64,000 nucleotides of DNA from Rhyacophila brunnea (lineage: Eukaryota > Arthropoda > Insecta > Trichoptera > Rhyacophilidae), in contig JAGYXB010000101.1 in NCBI GenBank assembly GCA_022495005.1, positions 248,001-312,000 on the forward strand, given 5' to 3'. A model generated the notes under the pieces. That model searched no databases. It was not told the origin of the DNA and saw nothing but the letters and a program-made list of their open reading frames with translations. Made by a program: the position numbers and the translations under genes. Of the stretch, positions 10,390-21,284 are shown piece by piece. Positions within the stretch are counted from its first letter, which is position 1. Each line of letters starts with the position of its first letter.

Positions 10390-10928
10390 TTAAGGTTTTA
10401 CCACAATTCTATCAAACAAATAACACATATTAATATTTACATGTTTTGGGTTCTGTGTAAAATGAAAGTGGCAACACTGTTGTTTTTATTCAAGTATGTA
10501 GAGTTTAATTCAAAACTCACTAGAATCTATGAATATTTTTCCTATTCAAGGATATACTAGTTCAATTTATGTATAATAGTAGTAACTACCAGCCATTTCG
10601 GTCGGCAGAGATTTCGTTCACATGCTTCATTTTAATTGTCGTACCATTTTAATAAAACCAATCTGTCAACGCTTTTTTTAACATTCTCAGAACAACTCAC
10701 GAGTCACAGCTTTTCTTTTATTCATTTGTCAGAGACATTACTTTTTGTTACGGAGCTTTATTGATTTTTTTCTGCGTTTTGCGAATAAACCGAAAGCTCT
10801 CGCAGTTTTGCCTTTTTTGCGTTTTACTGGAGTGTTTTTTTGTCTTGTTTTACGCGTCCTTAATGTAAGCATATTAGTTTTTCAGATAGCACATTAATCA
10901 ACGAAGAAAGTCGGTAGAAGCTGATCTA

Positions 10929-11311
10929 TACTGCCCTTCCAAGGAAGAAGGCAGTAACTCGCAAAATTTGTGAAATTGAGTTATTAATGCCATCCATTAG
11001 GTATTTTTGAAAGCTATATATTCTGTTCACTTTAAAATCATTATTATCACTAAAATACTCTTAAAATCCTTAGTGAAAAAATAGACATCTTCTAAAATAA
11101 TACATTTTTTTAGCAAAAAGGCAGTAATTGCACCTATTCATTGCAGTTACTGCTTGTTTATTATTAATTTGTATTTTAACATCCTACTAATAAAAATTAT
11201 CACCGTTTTTTATTAATTCACAGTACTAAAGTTTGAGAAAAAACACATTATGTCATTTATCTCGAAAGTGTGTGAGAGTCAGTTACTGCCTTATTCCTTA
11301 GAAGGGCAGTA
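10929..11311. mobile_element. TACTGCC-ended MITE, copy 1
   Basis: The TIRs are about 30 bp: TACTGCCCTTCCAAGGAAGA and, inverted, TACTGCCCTTCTAAGGAATA. They are followed inward by AGGCAGTAACT on both sides, so each end holds a paired CTGCC/GGCAG motif. The whole element matches 28592-28979. TA-type flanks suggest a Tc1/mariner-like origin. It is noncoding. Confidence 0.85.
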
Positions 11312-11707
11312 TCTTGCCACAGTATCAGGGGAAAAAATTGGTTAATTTACTTAATAGGTACGATGACGACCAATGTAGTGAGCTATAATATCAAACCACG
11401 TAAACACTAACATGCTCTCAATTCACCACCTTTCCGACCATAATATTCTTTTGGTCGTAGCGTGACGTAACGAACTACAAGAACCTTCTTGCGTCTCAAA
11501 CCTTCTAGGAACGTCGATCCAATGTTGCATGTGAAGACTGTGCACATCTACCTAGCGACGGTCGCACGTAACCTCTCGAAACATACTATATATATTTGGT
11601 TACGTTACTTTGGGTAATCCTAGTTTATGGGGCACGTGGGCTTTGAGCCCTTATCCACTTCTTTTCTGTAGTGTATGATCTGTAATATAGGTTTGTAAAG
11701 ATATTTT
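11312..11707. other. Unassigned stretch with a heat-shock-element-like motif
   Basis: Around 11478-11520 there is AAGAACCTTCTTG followed by CCTTCTAGGAACG, which resembles alternating GAA/TTC heat-shock units. A TATA-like run (TATATATATT) lies at about 11587. No gene follows that I can recognise, so the promoter reading is only a possibility. Confidence 0.2.
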
Positions 11708-11820
11708 AGGCCGCCAAAAATCATGAACTGGAAGAGACGTGCGGAGGACCGTTCCGGCTGGAGGACGGCGGTGGAGGAGGCCAGGGCTCGACTTGAGCGC
11801 CATCGAAGAAGAAGAAAGAT
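11708..11820 (+). pseudogene. Non-LTR retrotransposon ORF2 C-terminal fragment
   Basis: The plus-strand frame from 11717 reads KIMNWKRRAEDRSGWRT then AVEEARARLERHRRRR. This resembles the tail common to insect endonuclease/reverse-transcriptase elements (…W…RA.DR..W…VEEA.A….), just before the 3' end. The same tail is present on the minus strand at 60170-60605. No upstream RT remains, and the sequence runs into the GCGGCGACCGCG motif also seen near 3022. Confidence 0.6.
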
Positions 11821-12120
11821 ATTTGGATGCGGCGACCGCGGTTGTATATGCGGTATATATATAATGACCAATGTGTAGGTGTGTGTATGCGTTATGGCGT
11901 CTTCAACTCGCAGCCCGAGATGCATGCGATTTGTTGATAGCAGTACCAGATGTTTTTTTTTCAAACTAAAAAGTCGCACTCGACCAATCTGCGTAGCTCC
12001 ATTTGGCAACGTGTGTTTTGTGAATAACGATGACGTCACGTCGACGTATTCGACACGTTGCAGACGAGACGCGTTTTGATGTGCGAGATGGCTAAAGACC
12101 ATCTTCCGAAGACACACTGG

Positions 12121-12403
12121 GGCCTTATGTTGTAACTTGCGAGTTGAAGTCGCCCGGTCGATATGACGTCATATGACATCATTGTGACGTACTACCGGAG
12201 TGAGTCAATAGCATTCGAGAAATTAACGCTACTCTAATAGTAGCGTTATTCATTGTCCCCATACACAAATATGTGTTTCAGCATAATAATATCTATGGTG
12301 AGCCGTGTGATTTGGGCGGGTCGCTTCGATGCGTGTATTGAGCTTACTTCACAATTACGTCATGTCGTCGGGTGACTTCATGTCACAAGTTATAACATAG
12401 GCC
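12121..12403 (+). mobile_element. CTTATGTTGTAAC-ended MITE with CRE-like motifs, copy 1
   Basis: The TIRs are GGCCTTATGTTGTAACTTG and, inverted, GGCCTATGTTATAACTTG. The left subterminal region contains ATGACGTCATATGACATCAT, a CRE/ATF-type palindrome, and the right one GTCGTCGGGTGACTTCATG. Copies are at 18494-18768 (same strand) and 19967-20224 (inverted). No clear target-site duplication and no frame were seen. Confidence 0.75.
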
Positions 12404-12761
12404 ACCTGGTTGTGAATGTCGTGTGCACCCGTCACCTTTTCATTAGCTATCTGTACAATCAGGCGTGGTTCTTACAGACTTCTATCAGGAATGGTTTCTG
12501 GACGTATGCTTGAAACTCCAAATAATACACGTTCAAATTTAATAACAAGTGTGAATTTTACACAGCTGCGGGATTATTACCTGCGATTTAGAGGTGAGTG
12601 GTCTTTCCGCTATTCCACTGCTGTCGCCTGTTACTATCACGTCTCGATTAATTTGCTTTTCATCACTAATTCTGTTGTGGTATCATCCAAGATTTTAAAT
12701 ACAATTAGGCCGTGAAAATCTCTACTGAGCGATCTCACATTTTGTAAATAACTAATTGATT

Positions 12762-13088
12762 TTTTGGACTCACTGCCATTTGGAGAGAGAACGTCGAGCT
12801 GGGAACACGTCAATTTGTTTCGTGATGTCGACGGGGGCATTAATTCTTAAATCGCGTAAAGATGACTAAGAACGTTACCCATTTACTTTAAAAAGAAAAC
12901 ATGTCAATGAATATATTATTATTGTTACTGATAAAACAGTAAACAGAACATTAAATAGACGCATGTTGGATTTATATGACAAATTATATGTTGTCTGGCA
13001 TGCGTCATTTGCACCCGCGACCCGCAATCCGCGCATCGCCTAGCCACGATCTTTTTAGACCGTGCCTCAACTGAGGTTATAGCCTTAA
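12762..13088 (+). mobile_element. TTAA-target MITE, family copy C (left end missing)
   Basis: The body from GACTCACTGCCATTTGG to CAACTGAGGTTATAGCC followed by TTAA (13085-13088) matches the other five copies. The left TIR and its TTAA are absent. It keeps GCATCGCCTAGCCACGATC. Confidence 0.75.
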
Positions 13089-13483
13089 GTATCATTGATT
13101 TAATCATAATTTCAACAACAGTGAATGACTATCTAATGTGAGTTTTGAAAAGACGATTTTATTTTAAAATCATTGTTTTCATGTTATTTAGTCTTACTCT
13201 CTACAAATCCCACTAGGAGCACGGTTCGGTGAATTTAATATTATAAGATTTGCAATCATGGTACAATAACATTGATAATATTATAGTCGTTATTTGCTGA
13301 AAGGGTTAAATATGCTGAGCACATGTGATGTCATATTGGGCGCCATCATTAATTATTTTGCCGCGCAAAATCAACACGGATATAAACTATGAAGCGAATT
13401 TGAAATTAGAATGTGATTCGACGAGAGACATGGCTCGACTTGCATCCAATATATTAATAACAGCGTCAGATAAAGCTATTATA

Positions 13484-13650
13484 AGTATTTAATATGTATA
13501 TATTTTTCCTGTTCTGTGATGTGATTAACATATTGACCAGAACTACGTATTATAATACCTAGTTCACATAAGTATAGATAACTCAATGTTCGTTAATCTG
13601 TTTATGGTTCTCATGTCAAAATTAGTGAATCACTAAAAAGCTTCGTATAA
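13484..13650 (+). repeat. 167-bp direct duplication, left unit
   Basis: It is nearly identical to 14458-14625, sharing TATTTTTCCTGTTCTGTG, ATAACTCAATGTTCGTT and CACTAAAAAGCTTCGT. The two units bracket the hAT-like element at 13653-14455. Confidence 0.8.
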
Positions 13651-13652
13651 TA

Positions 13653-14455
13653 CAGGGATGCGAACCTTTTTACGAACGCGTGCCAGAATTTAAAAAAAAA
13701 TAGTTTTCGACTGTCTGACGTGCCAAGCAGTTTTTCATAGCGAAAAAAAGTTAACAGTTTTCTAAAAAAGTCGTTTTTAAGAATTACATTAAAAAGGTTT
13801 AAAAATTAGAATTTAGTTCTTCATATTCTATCTTTCACCGTATTTTTATCAGAAGGCATATCTTTTATTCTTTGAATAGTTTTGTCTTGTTTTCAAAATT
13901 CTCAAAGAGGGAAGCATTTGAACCACTCTTCTTTCATATTATATTCTCCATCACTTAACGGTTTTCCATTTTTAGAGATTACGTTTGAGTCAAAATAACA
14001 AACAGTTATTATATGCGAATGACTGCCGATAATTAATTTCATAAAGTTTTTTCATTGAATATTTTAATTTTAATTCCCCGATCCCAAGGACCGACATATG
14101 GAATTGTATATTTATATTAAACGCAATGATTATTCTTTAAAATGATTTGCCTGCAATTTTTTATACAATGCGATTTGTCATTATTAATGCATGAATTTCG
14201 TCGTTTCCGTTTACGCATCGATTGGTATCGAAACATAATATGAAAATCCGAAGAAAATACGCATGGCTATGTCGTCATTATTTTTTAATATTATAATATA
14301 AGTATACCTACTTAAGTATATATTTATTTGTAAAACTTTTTAATAAAAATTTCATTTTTAAATATATATAAAATAGTAATATTTTTTTTCTCATCAAAAT
14401 GAAACATTCGCGTGTCATACAAAATCATCTCGCGTGCCATAGGTTCGCCATCTTT
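13653..14455 (+). mobile_element. Decayed hAT-like element between direct duplications
   Basis: The left end is CAGGGATGCGAACCTTTTTA and the right end CATAGGTTCGCCATCTTTG, with CGCGTGCCA next to each TIR. This is the same terminal architecture as 23818-25392 and 45146-46559. No 8-bp duplication is visible. The interior is AT-rich and noncoding. Confidence 0.6.
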
Positions 14456-14457
14456 GC

Positions 14458-14625
14458 TATATTTAATATGTATGTATTTTTCCTGTTCTGTGATTAACAT
14501 TTTGACCAGAACTACATATTATTATAATAGTTCACATAAGTACAGATAACTCAATGTTCGTTGATCTGTTTATGGTTCTCATGTCAAAATTAGTGAATCA
14601 CTAAAAAGCTTCGTGTAACATGTGC
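14458..14625 (+). repeat. 167-bp direct duplication, right unit
   Basis: Partner of 13484-13650. The difference pattern (a few substitutions and short indels) indicates the duplication is not very recent. Confidence 0.8.
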
Positions 14626-14956
14626 ATAATATTGTGTTCTGTTATGCCATTTACACGCTACTTTATAACATAACCCTATGTTTTGTATGTTCGTTGGGCA
14701 GGTAAACAAAGGGTGAAATGATCGTTTTAATGAGCTCTGGATCGTGATTCACAAAGTGGTTCCCATAAACAGACGCATCATCTGCGTCTATTCTGGGTTT
14801 CAGTCTGATTCTCAATCGGGACCAGATTCCTGAGCGCGCTCATGTGCAGGTAGTCAATGCTTGCTCGACATCACTATCTCAACGTAAATACTACGATGAC
14901 CAGTGGTTGGCTGTCTGCCCTCGGGCGGAATTTCATTTAATTAATAATAATATGTC

Positions 14957-16125
14957 AAACTGTGACCATTTATTTTTTCCCCCAAGACGGGACATCTACT
15001 AATTTTTAGGTAATAGTTTGTGTATTCAAGAAAACGCATATTTCTTAATAATTTTTATTTATTAATGAAAATAACAGGAATTTATGTATTTTTCTGAAGA
15101 GCAAATTTGCTTAAGTAGGTTATATTTATTTGGTTTTGATTTAAAAAAAAAAATTCTTGGCAGGACTTTAAATCTACTTTGCTTTAAGACAGTTTAAGAA
15201 CTGCGACTTGCAACTGTGTTTTTTCGATCGTCCACAACTTATTCATACGAGAAAGGGTGTAATGTAGTTAGAAATAAGTGAATATTCATCAAATACCTAC
15301 TTCTGTAATATCTTGGTTACAATTAGAATTGGGTATTTCCCGAGAAAATCTCAATCTCGAGATTCGGGATTTCCCGAAATGATGTAATTTTCAATTCTCG
15401 AGATTCGGGATTTCCAGAAAGAGTTCTCGAGAATTCTCGAGATATCGGGAAATTTAAAAAAAACCCGTAAAATATCCTAAAATCAGTGTAAAAACAGACA
15501 AATTCCAAAAAAATATGTTTTTTTTCATTTATGTAAGTAAGAAGACAAACAAATAGAAGTATGAAAAAAAAATAATTCAAAACATTACTTATTAAAATAG
15601 GTTTTCAAAAAACACAGACACAAAATTCCCCGATGTTGAAAAATTGCGCTCACTTTGAGTCGACGTTGACTTAATTGTGTTAAATACCCCGAACAGTCTT
15701 TGAACGTTTTGTATTTTCTGTCCACTTTTTTCAAATAGAAAAGCCGTTTTTTCAATCAATAATTGATAATAAAGAAATCCTGAATCCCGAGAAAAGATTC
15801 TCGTGATCCGGAATTTCCCGAAATGTTAAAACTTTCAATTCTCGAGATTCGGGATCGAAAATCTCGAAAATTTCCCGAGAATTCCCGTCGGGAAATTCCC
15901 GAATCCCAACTCTAGTTACAATAATTGATGAATCCCTTTTCAATCAATACATCCATTACACTTTGAATTTCTTCCCACATAGGGATTTTGGTTAAATTCG
16001 CGCAATCAAATATTTCTATGTGTCACCGTGGGTTGTTCTCTTTCTGAAAACGGGACATTTCGGCGTCCCGAAGCTGGACAACGGGATAAGCTACCTAAAA
16101 CGGGACGTATGGTCACGTTAGTCAT
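14957..16125. mobile_element. Decayed hAT-like element (GTGACCAT…ATGGTCAC ends), host of another
   Basis: The left end CAAACTGTGACCATTTATTT and right end ACGGGACGTATGGTCACG are inverted relatives. ACGGGAC motifs lie just inside both. No convincing duplication was found. The element at 15324-15914 is inserted within it. Confidence 0.45.
15324..15914. mobile_element. TAGARTTGGG-ended hAT-like MITE
   Basis: The TIRs are TAGAATTGGGTATTTCCCGA and, inverted, TAGAGTTGGGATTCGGGAAT. An exact 8-bp duplication, GTTACAAT, is at 15316-15323 and 15915-15922. About 110 bp at each end is packed with CTCGAGA and CGGGA(A)TTTCCCG palindromes. It has no coding capacity. Confidence 0.85.
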
Positions 16126-16187
16126 ACCCCAAGCGAATTTAAGAAATAGTTAAGTAGGTTATTGACAAAAATGCCCACATACAAATA

Positions 16188-16210
16188 CTATATATATATA
16201 TATATATATT
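16188..16210. repeat. (TA)n microsatellite
   Basis: An uninterrupted TA run sits at the 5' junction of the truncated retrotransposon. It probably grew from the TATAT at the end of the target-site duplication. Confidence 0.85.
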
Positions 16211-18362
16211 AGCGATATATTACTGACAAAACTAGCTTCGATTGGTTGTTCAGAAAAAATAATCAAATTCATTAAATTTAGTTCTCACGAAAGATATATC
16301 CATGCTGATGTACTTAGAGAAGATTACAGAATTGTTTACAAAGGAGTACCTCAAGGAGGGGTGCTTAGCCCGCTCCTGTATGCAATATATGTATCTGGGA
16401 TCACAGAGAATATACCGAAATGTGTAGAAATTTCGCAATTTGCAGATGATATTGGAATTTATACAAGTATCACACCTGTCGAATTAGGTCGAGACACTAT
16501 AGAAAACTCGGTCAATATAATTAAAAAAGAACTTCATAACTTAGGCCTGGAACTTTCTCCGCAAAAAACGGTATTGATTCACTTCAATAAAAAAAACATT
16601 GAGCCTGGGAAAATCGGCATCAAAATTGATAACTGCACAATCAAATCTTCTGAGACCGTCCGCTTTCTAGGCGTTATTTTTGATCATAAAATGACTTTTA
16701 TTCCTCAAATTAACCAAATTCAAAAGAAATGCAATCGTGCACTAAATATAATCAAATTCTTGTGTGGCACTTGGTGGGGCTCCAACCCGGAAACATTGAT
16801 ATTATTGTACAAGAGCTTCGTTCGCTCCGTAATTGACTATGCTAGCTTTGTGTACTTTCCTACTCGTAAAGATCTAATTGACAAAATAGAAGGAATACAA
16901 TATACAGCTGTGAGAGCTGCACTAGGATATCGCATTAGTACGCCAAAAAATATTTTGCTTGCTGAGTCTAAGCTCACCCTTATTTTAGAACGTACAAAAT
17001 TTCTGTGTAATTGCTACTTGAGTAAAACACTATCAAATAGCGGTTCACAAACGTATGATAAAATTCGTAATAGTTATAATCTTTTTAAAAAGAAAAAGCA
17101 CAAAAGAAAAATAAAAAGGGTCTTACGCTGTTGTATCGAAAATATAATGGACATTAGTGGCCAGATAAATATTCAAAATAATTATACACCGTACTGCCAT
17201 GAATACAAAACAACATTTACTTCGATTGACATAAATACTGAGTTAGGCCACAGTCTTAAAAGTTCCAATAATCCTAATTTAGAAATAAACAATATCATTT
17301 CTCGGGGTGGTTTGTGTGCAATTTATACAGATGGCAGTAAAGTTCAAGATTCCCCTTCAGTTGGAACTGCATGTATTTGTCCGGAATTGGATATTCAAAT
17401 AAAAAGAAGCATTAATCAAAATGCATCTGTATTTACTGCGGAATGTATTGCTTTGAATGATGCACTTGACATAGCGCTCAAACACGTCAACAAAAATATA
17501 ATCATTTTTACGGACTCACTCAGTGCTCTCCAATGTCTACTTTTTCCAAAATTTGGCGTAAAAACCAATTTATATATACTTGAGATTAAAAAAAGGTTTA
17601 ACAAATTTATACAAACAACTTCAAATAACAGCAAAATTACATTCTACTGGATTCCTTCACACGTTGGAATTCTGGGGAACGAGAACGCAGATAGCCTTGC
17701 AAAAACAGCAACTCTTGAGAGGAGCAGTGATAAACTCCCCATACCGTATACAGACGTTTTTGAAACATTCAAGAAAATAGCCAAAACTGAAACAGATAGT
17801 TTATTAAAAGAACAAGGTCTAACAAAGGGGAAAAAGTACTTTCAAAGTTATTACAATCCTGAAACCAAACCATGGTATACCAATAAAATGCTAAATAGAG
17901 AAACAATCGTCACAATCAATCGCTGCAGAGCAGACCATTATAATCTTGCCTCATCCCTGGCTCGCTTGGGTATAATAAATGACCCTGGGTGCCGGTGCGG
18001 AAGTGAGACTGAAGATGTTAACCACGTAGTTTGGCAATGTTCTTTGTATGACACCCAGAGACAGCGGCTTCTTAAAGATTTAAGTAAACAAAACTACCAA
18101 TTGCCACTGGATCTCACGATATTTTTGGCTCGGCCGAATATCAAGGCGTTCCAGTGTGTCCAAATGTTTCTGAGTGAGTGTGGCCTACAAGTCTAAACTT
18201 CTTTTCTTTTTCTCTTTTTTTTTTTCTTCTTCCTCTACCGTAAATTTGTATTGTAATAACTGTATGAGAAATTATTGTAATAATGTGTATATATAGTGTA
18301 TGTTAAAAAGTAAAGCTAAATAAGACTCAATTGAGACTTCAGAGCTTAATAAAAAAAAAAAA
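16194..18362 (+). mobile_element. 5'-truncated non-LTR retrotransposon with RNase H
   Basis: The insertion is bounded by exact 13-bp duplications, ACAAATACTATAT, at 16181-16193 and 18363-18375. It ends in an A-rich tail (AATAAAAAAAA…) after a 3' UTR with a T/C-rich tract. The 5' end is lost inside the reverse transcriptase domain, typical of incomplete target-primed reverse transcription. The order RT, RNase H, zinc motif suits the I/LOA-type elements that carry RNase H. The clade call is by architecture only. Confidence 0.9.
16196..18196 (+). CDS. Non-LTR retrotransposon ORF2, C-terminal part: reverse transcriptase end, RNase H, zinc motif
   Basis: This frame is open for about 666 codons to TAA at 18194 and would copy element RNA into DNA at the target nick. 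It has no proper start: codons before 16361 continue in frame (…LREDYRIVYKGVPQGG…), so the GTG at 16361 is an internal valine. The RT palm shows GVPQGGVLSPLL and the catalytic FADD box (about 16438-16449). An RNase H domain follows at about 17315-17710, with IYTDGSK (Asp), FTAECIALNDA (Glu), IIFTDSLSALQ (Asp) and WIPSHVGILGNENAD (His, Asn, Asp). The C-terminus carries CRCGSETEDVNHVVWQC, the zinc-type motif common in this group. The endonuclease and the N-terminal RT are missing. There is no internal stop, so the insertion is young or was long protected from decay, but it cannot be autonomous. Family: I/LOA-like by domain order; a jockey- or R1-like affiliation is the alternative. Confidence 0.92.
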   Translation: MYIYISDILLTKLASIGCSEKIIKFIKFSSHERYIHADVLREDYRIVYKGVPQGGVLSPLLYAIYVSGITENIPKCVEISQFADDIGIYTSITPVELGRDTIENSVNIIKKELHNLGLELSPQKTVLIHFNKKNIEPGKIGIKIDNCTIKSSETVRFLGVIFDHKMTFIPQINQIQKKCNRALNIIKFLCGTWWGSNPETLILLYKSFVRSVIDYASFVYFPTRKDLIDKIEGIQYTAVRAALGYRISTPKNILLAESKLTLILERTKFLCNCYLSKTLSNSGSQTYDKIRNSYNLFKKKKHKRKIKRVLRCCIENIMDISGQINIQNNYTPYCHEYKTTFTSIDINTELGHSLKSSNNPNLEINNIISRGGLCAIYTDGSKVQDSPSVGTACICPELDIQIKRSINQNASVFTAECIALNDALDIALKHVNKNIIIFTDSLSALQCLLFPKFGVKTNLYILEIKKRFNKFIQTTSNNSKITFYWIPSHVGILGNENADSLAKTATLERSSDKLPIPYTDVFETFKKIAKTETDSLLKEQGLTKGKKYFQSYYNPETKPWYTNKMLNRETIVTINRCRADHYNLASSLARLGIINDPGCRCGSETEDVNHVVWQCSLYDTQRQRLLKDLSKQNYQLPLDLTIFLARPNIKAFQCVQMFLSECGLQV

Positions 18363-18493
18363 ACAAATACTATATGATTTTAAATTAACTACCAAGAGTA
18401 CGATAATCATGTACCTACTATGTATGTATTTCGTAACATCTTCGTCAATGTATAATGTCGCATCGAGCGCCTGTTGGACGAAGGCCTCCAGGG

Positions 18494-18768
18494 GCCTTAT
18501 GTTGTAACTTGCGAGTTGAAGTCGCCTGGTCGACATGACGTCATATGACATCATTGTGACGTACTACCGGAGTGATAGCATTCGAGAAATTAACGCTACT
18601 CAAACACTGGCCTTATTCATTGTCCCCATACACAGATAGGTGTTTCAGCATAATAATATCTATGGTGAGCCGTGTGCTTGGGCGGCTCGCCTCGATGCGT
18701 GTATTGAGGTTACGTTACAATTACGTCATGTCGTCGGGTGACTTCATGTCACAAGTTATAACATAAGG
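18494..18768 (+). mobile_element. CTTATGTTGTAAC-ended MITE with CRE-like motifs, copy 2
   Basis: It is nearly identical to 12121-12403 in the same orientation, including ATGACGTCATATGACATCAT, CTACCGGAGTGA and CTATGGTGAGCCGTGTG. It ends GTTATAACATAAGG. Confidence 0.8.
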
Positions 18769-19966
18769 TTCTTCTACGCCTATCGTCTTTTTAAAATTAG
18801 TTCGACGATCCTGTGGCCTCTATAACCATATCGTACGACATAGGTATAACCACTGTGTGATCGGTTATTTGTCTGTCGCTATATTTTCACAAAGTGGACT
18901 ATAATATTCTTAGTGGAAATTATAATTTATTTCTGTGTTCCCCTGTGGAAATTCATTGTAGTAAATTCTTAGAATTATTTCAACTATTTAATTATTGTTC
19001 ATAATCTTCAACAAATAATTTTGCATTTAAAATTTATTGGTATACATGTATTATTGTATATTTTTGCCTGTTGACGATGTCCCTTTGTAGCGGGCAAAAT
19101 CAGTCCTGATTATTATTAAATTAAGTGGAATAAGTACCTACTACATAATATAATATAGTGCTTAATTTTAATTAATGGAATGTATAAAATAAAGTTTCAG
19201 AAAGGTTGAGTAGAGAACAATGTAGCATGGAATAGTACATGGTACATGCTGGTTGTAACAGACAGAAGTACAAGGAGTCACACGAGAGTATGCGATGGGA
19301 TAGATGTCGCCAATTCGGAAAAAAAACTGACGAAATGGCAATGGGTTGGATTTGGATATTAAGTGACACGTCACACATAAAAACATGGCTTGTTGTAAAA
19401 CCTCAATAAATTTAATTAAATAATAATCGAAAGTACTTATGTAAAAATATTTGGGTACCTATTTAAAATAAATTTATTATGATATTATATTTTAAGTGCA
19501 TTGAGATATTATTTTTCGTACTTAGTACCTACTTAATGTATCACAACTTCTAAGTTGCTGATTATGGATGCAGATATAAATTTAATGAATCGTAACATTA
19601 AAAAGAGTGATTTCGCAACCGAATGAAATACATTTGAAGGACCGCTGCCTCTCCTCGCATTTGCGATCCAGACGGTCGCATGAGGCATTCTCATTTCCCA
19701 TGAGTCAGTTTCAACCATTTTAACATTAAATTAACCCATAATTAACCGAGAACGATCCGCGCTACGCTTTGCTATGCTATCATTAACGTTTTATGGATTT
19801 GTAAGCATGCGCCACTAATTTAACTATTTGTTGCTCTGTAAACCATACAAAAAAACATGGATTATTTCATTTATTACTTTGAGTTTTTCCATGTTTGCAT
19901 GTGCGTCCTATAACGTATTAATTCAACAAATTTAATGTGTCATTAAATAAAATGTCGTACCCGCAG
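18769..19966. other. AT-rich gene-poor stretch
   Basis: No frame above about 70 codons and no repeat shared with the window was found. The overlapping short minus-strand frames at 19168-19386 have no recognisable content. Confidence 0.4.
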
Positions 19967-20224
19967 CCCTATGTCGTAACTTGTGACATGAAGTCACCCG
20001 ACGACATGACGTAATTGTGACATATGCTCAATACACGCATCGAGGCGAGCCGCCCAATGCACACGGCTCACCATAGATATTATTATGCTGAAACACCTAT
20101 TTGTGTATGGCGACAATGAATAACGTCAGTATTAGAGTAGCGTTAATTTCTCGAAAACTATTGACTCACTCCGGTAGTACGTCACAATGATGTCATATGA
20201 CATGTCACAAGTTACAACATAAGG
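19967..20224 (-). mobile_element. CTTATGTTGTAAC-ended MITE with CRE-like motifs, copy 3 (inverted)
   Basis: It begins CCCTATGTCGTAACTTGTGA and ends GTTACAACATAAGG. It is antiparallel to copies 1 and 2. The central CRE palindrome is partly lost here, leaving GATGTCATATGACATGTCAC. Confidence 0.8.
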
Positions 20225-20902
20225 CTGCTGTATTGTATTTTTTAGTTGGGTTAGGTTAGGTAATGTGATTTGTCTCAAATTCAATTGGACATTGGTATTT
20301 TCTATTTTATTTACCTGTTTAATTATGAACTGGAAAACTGTGAGAAATGTTATATGGTTTTACTTATATTTGGATTTCTTTTTCTGTCTGAGTCGCTTGA
20401 AAGTTTTTCTTTTCTGAACAATGTACTTATTTTTAAATACAATTCAATCGAAGGTTGGATATCATTATTGTTGTTTTAATCAATGTGTTATCCATTGTGG
20501 GTCTGCCAACTGACTCTGTTCTTTGGCAGAACCACTGCCACGAATTATGCAATCAATAAGTGCATATTCTTTCTGGTCTTTATTTGCTTTCTGTCATCCC
20601 CAGTATGATTATTTGAGGCAGTACACATTAGTTTGTGATTTTGCGTGATGTGGAGAAATAATTCGAGCTTATTAAATTTAACATTGTGATCTTCCAGTAA
20701 ATACATGTATGGATGCGAAAGATGGACCGGACCTTAAATAATTATTATTAAAAAGCAGTTCAAAAACAAAGATTAAAATAACGTGGTATTGGGTGTTGCA
20801 TGTTGGGTATGACCGCAGAGGCCCTAAAATAAAATATGTGTGAGATAGAGAGTGAGGCACTCTTAAGGAAAACCAAAAATAAAACTCATGCGCCTAGTAT
20901 TA
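20225..20902. other. Unassigned AT-rich stretch
   Basis: It includes a short TTAGG-like run (GGGTTAGGTTAGGTAA near 20248) and otherwise no recognised feature. Confidence 0.4.
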
Positions 20903-21284
20903 TTAAGGCCATACCTCAGTTGAGACACAGTCTAAAAAGATCGTCGCTAGGCGATGCGCAGATTGCGGGTCGCGGGTGCAAATGAGGCATGTCAAACCAA
21001 ATATAATTTGTCTTATAAATCCAACATGTGTCCATTTAATGTTCTGTTTATTGTTTTATCAGTAACAATAATAATATATTCATTGACATGTTTTCTTTTT
21101 AAAGTAAATGGGTAACGTTTTAAGTCATCTTTACACGATTTAAGAATTATTACGGCCGTCGCCATCACGAAGCAAAATGACGTGTTTCCAGCTCTACATT
21201 CTCTCTCCGAATGGGAGCGAGTGCAAAGTTTCGTCGCGCCTATGGTTGAAAATTATTTGCCTTTTCACTGATGAATCACCTTAA
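20903..21284 (-). mobile_element. TTAA-target MITE, family copy D
   Basis: TTAA is present at both edges (20903-20906 and 21281-21284). The ends are TTAAGGCCATACCTCAG and CACTGATGAATCACCTTAA. The body is inverted relative to copies A, B, C and F. It contains GGCGATGCGCAGATTGCGG. A retroelement fragment starts immediately at its right edge. Confidence 0.85.

Noticed and set aside
11478..11600. Heat-shock-element-like motif with TATA run as a promoter
   Set aside because: Only two well-spaced GAA/TTC units and no downstream gene; kept as a remark, not a promoter call.
11620..12117. 165-codon minus-strand frame
   Set aside because: It is the antisense of the LINE tail at 11708-11820 and then runs across low-complexity and unique DNA; no family pattern on that strand.
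12416..12715. 99-codon plus frame with an internal GAGGTGAGTGG donor-like site
   Set aside because: No recognisable domain, no convincing upstream acceptor and no partner exon. A random frame of this size is expected here.
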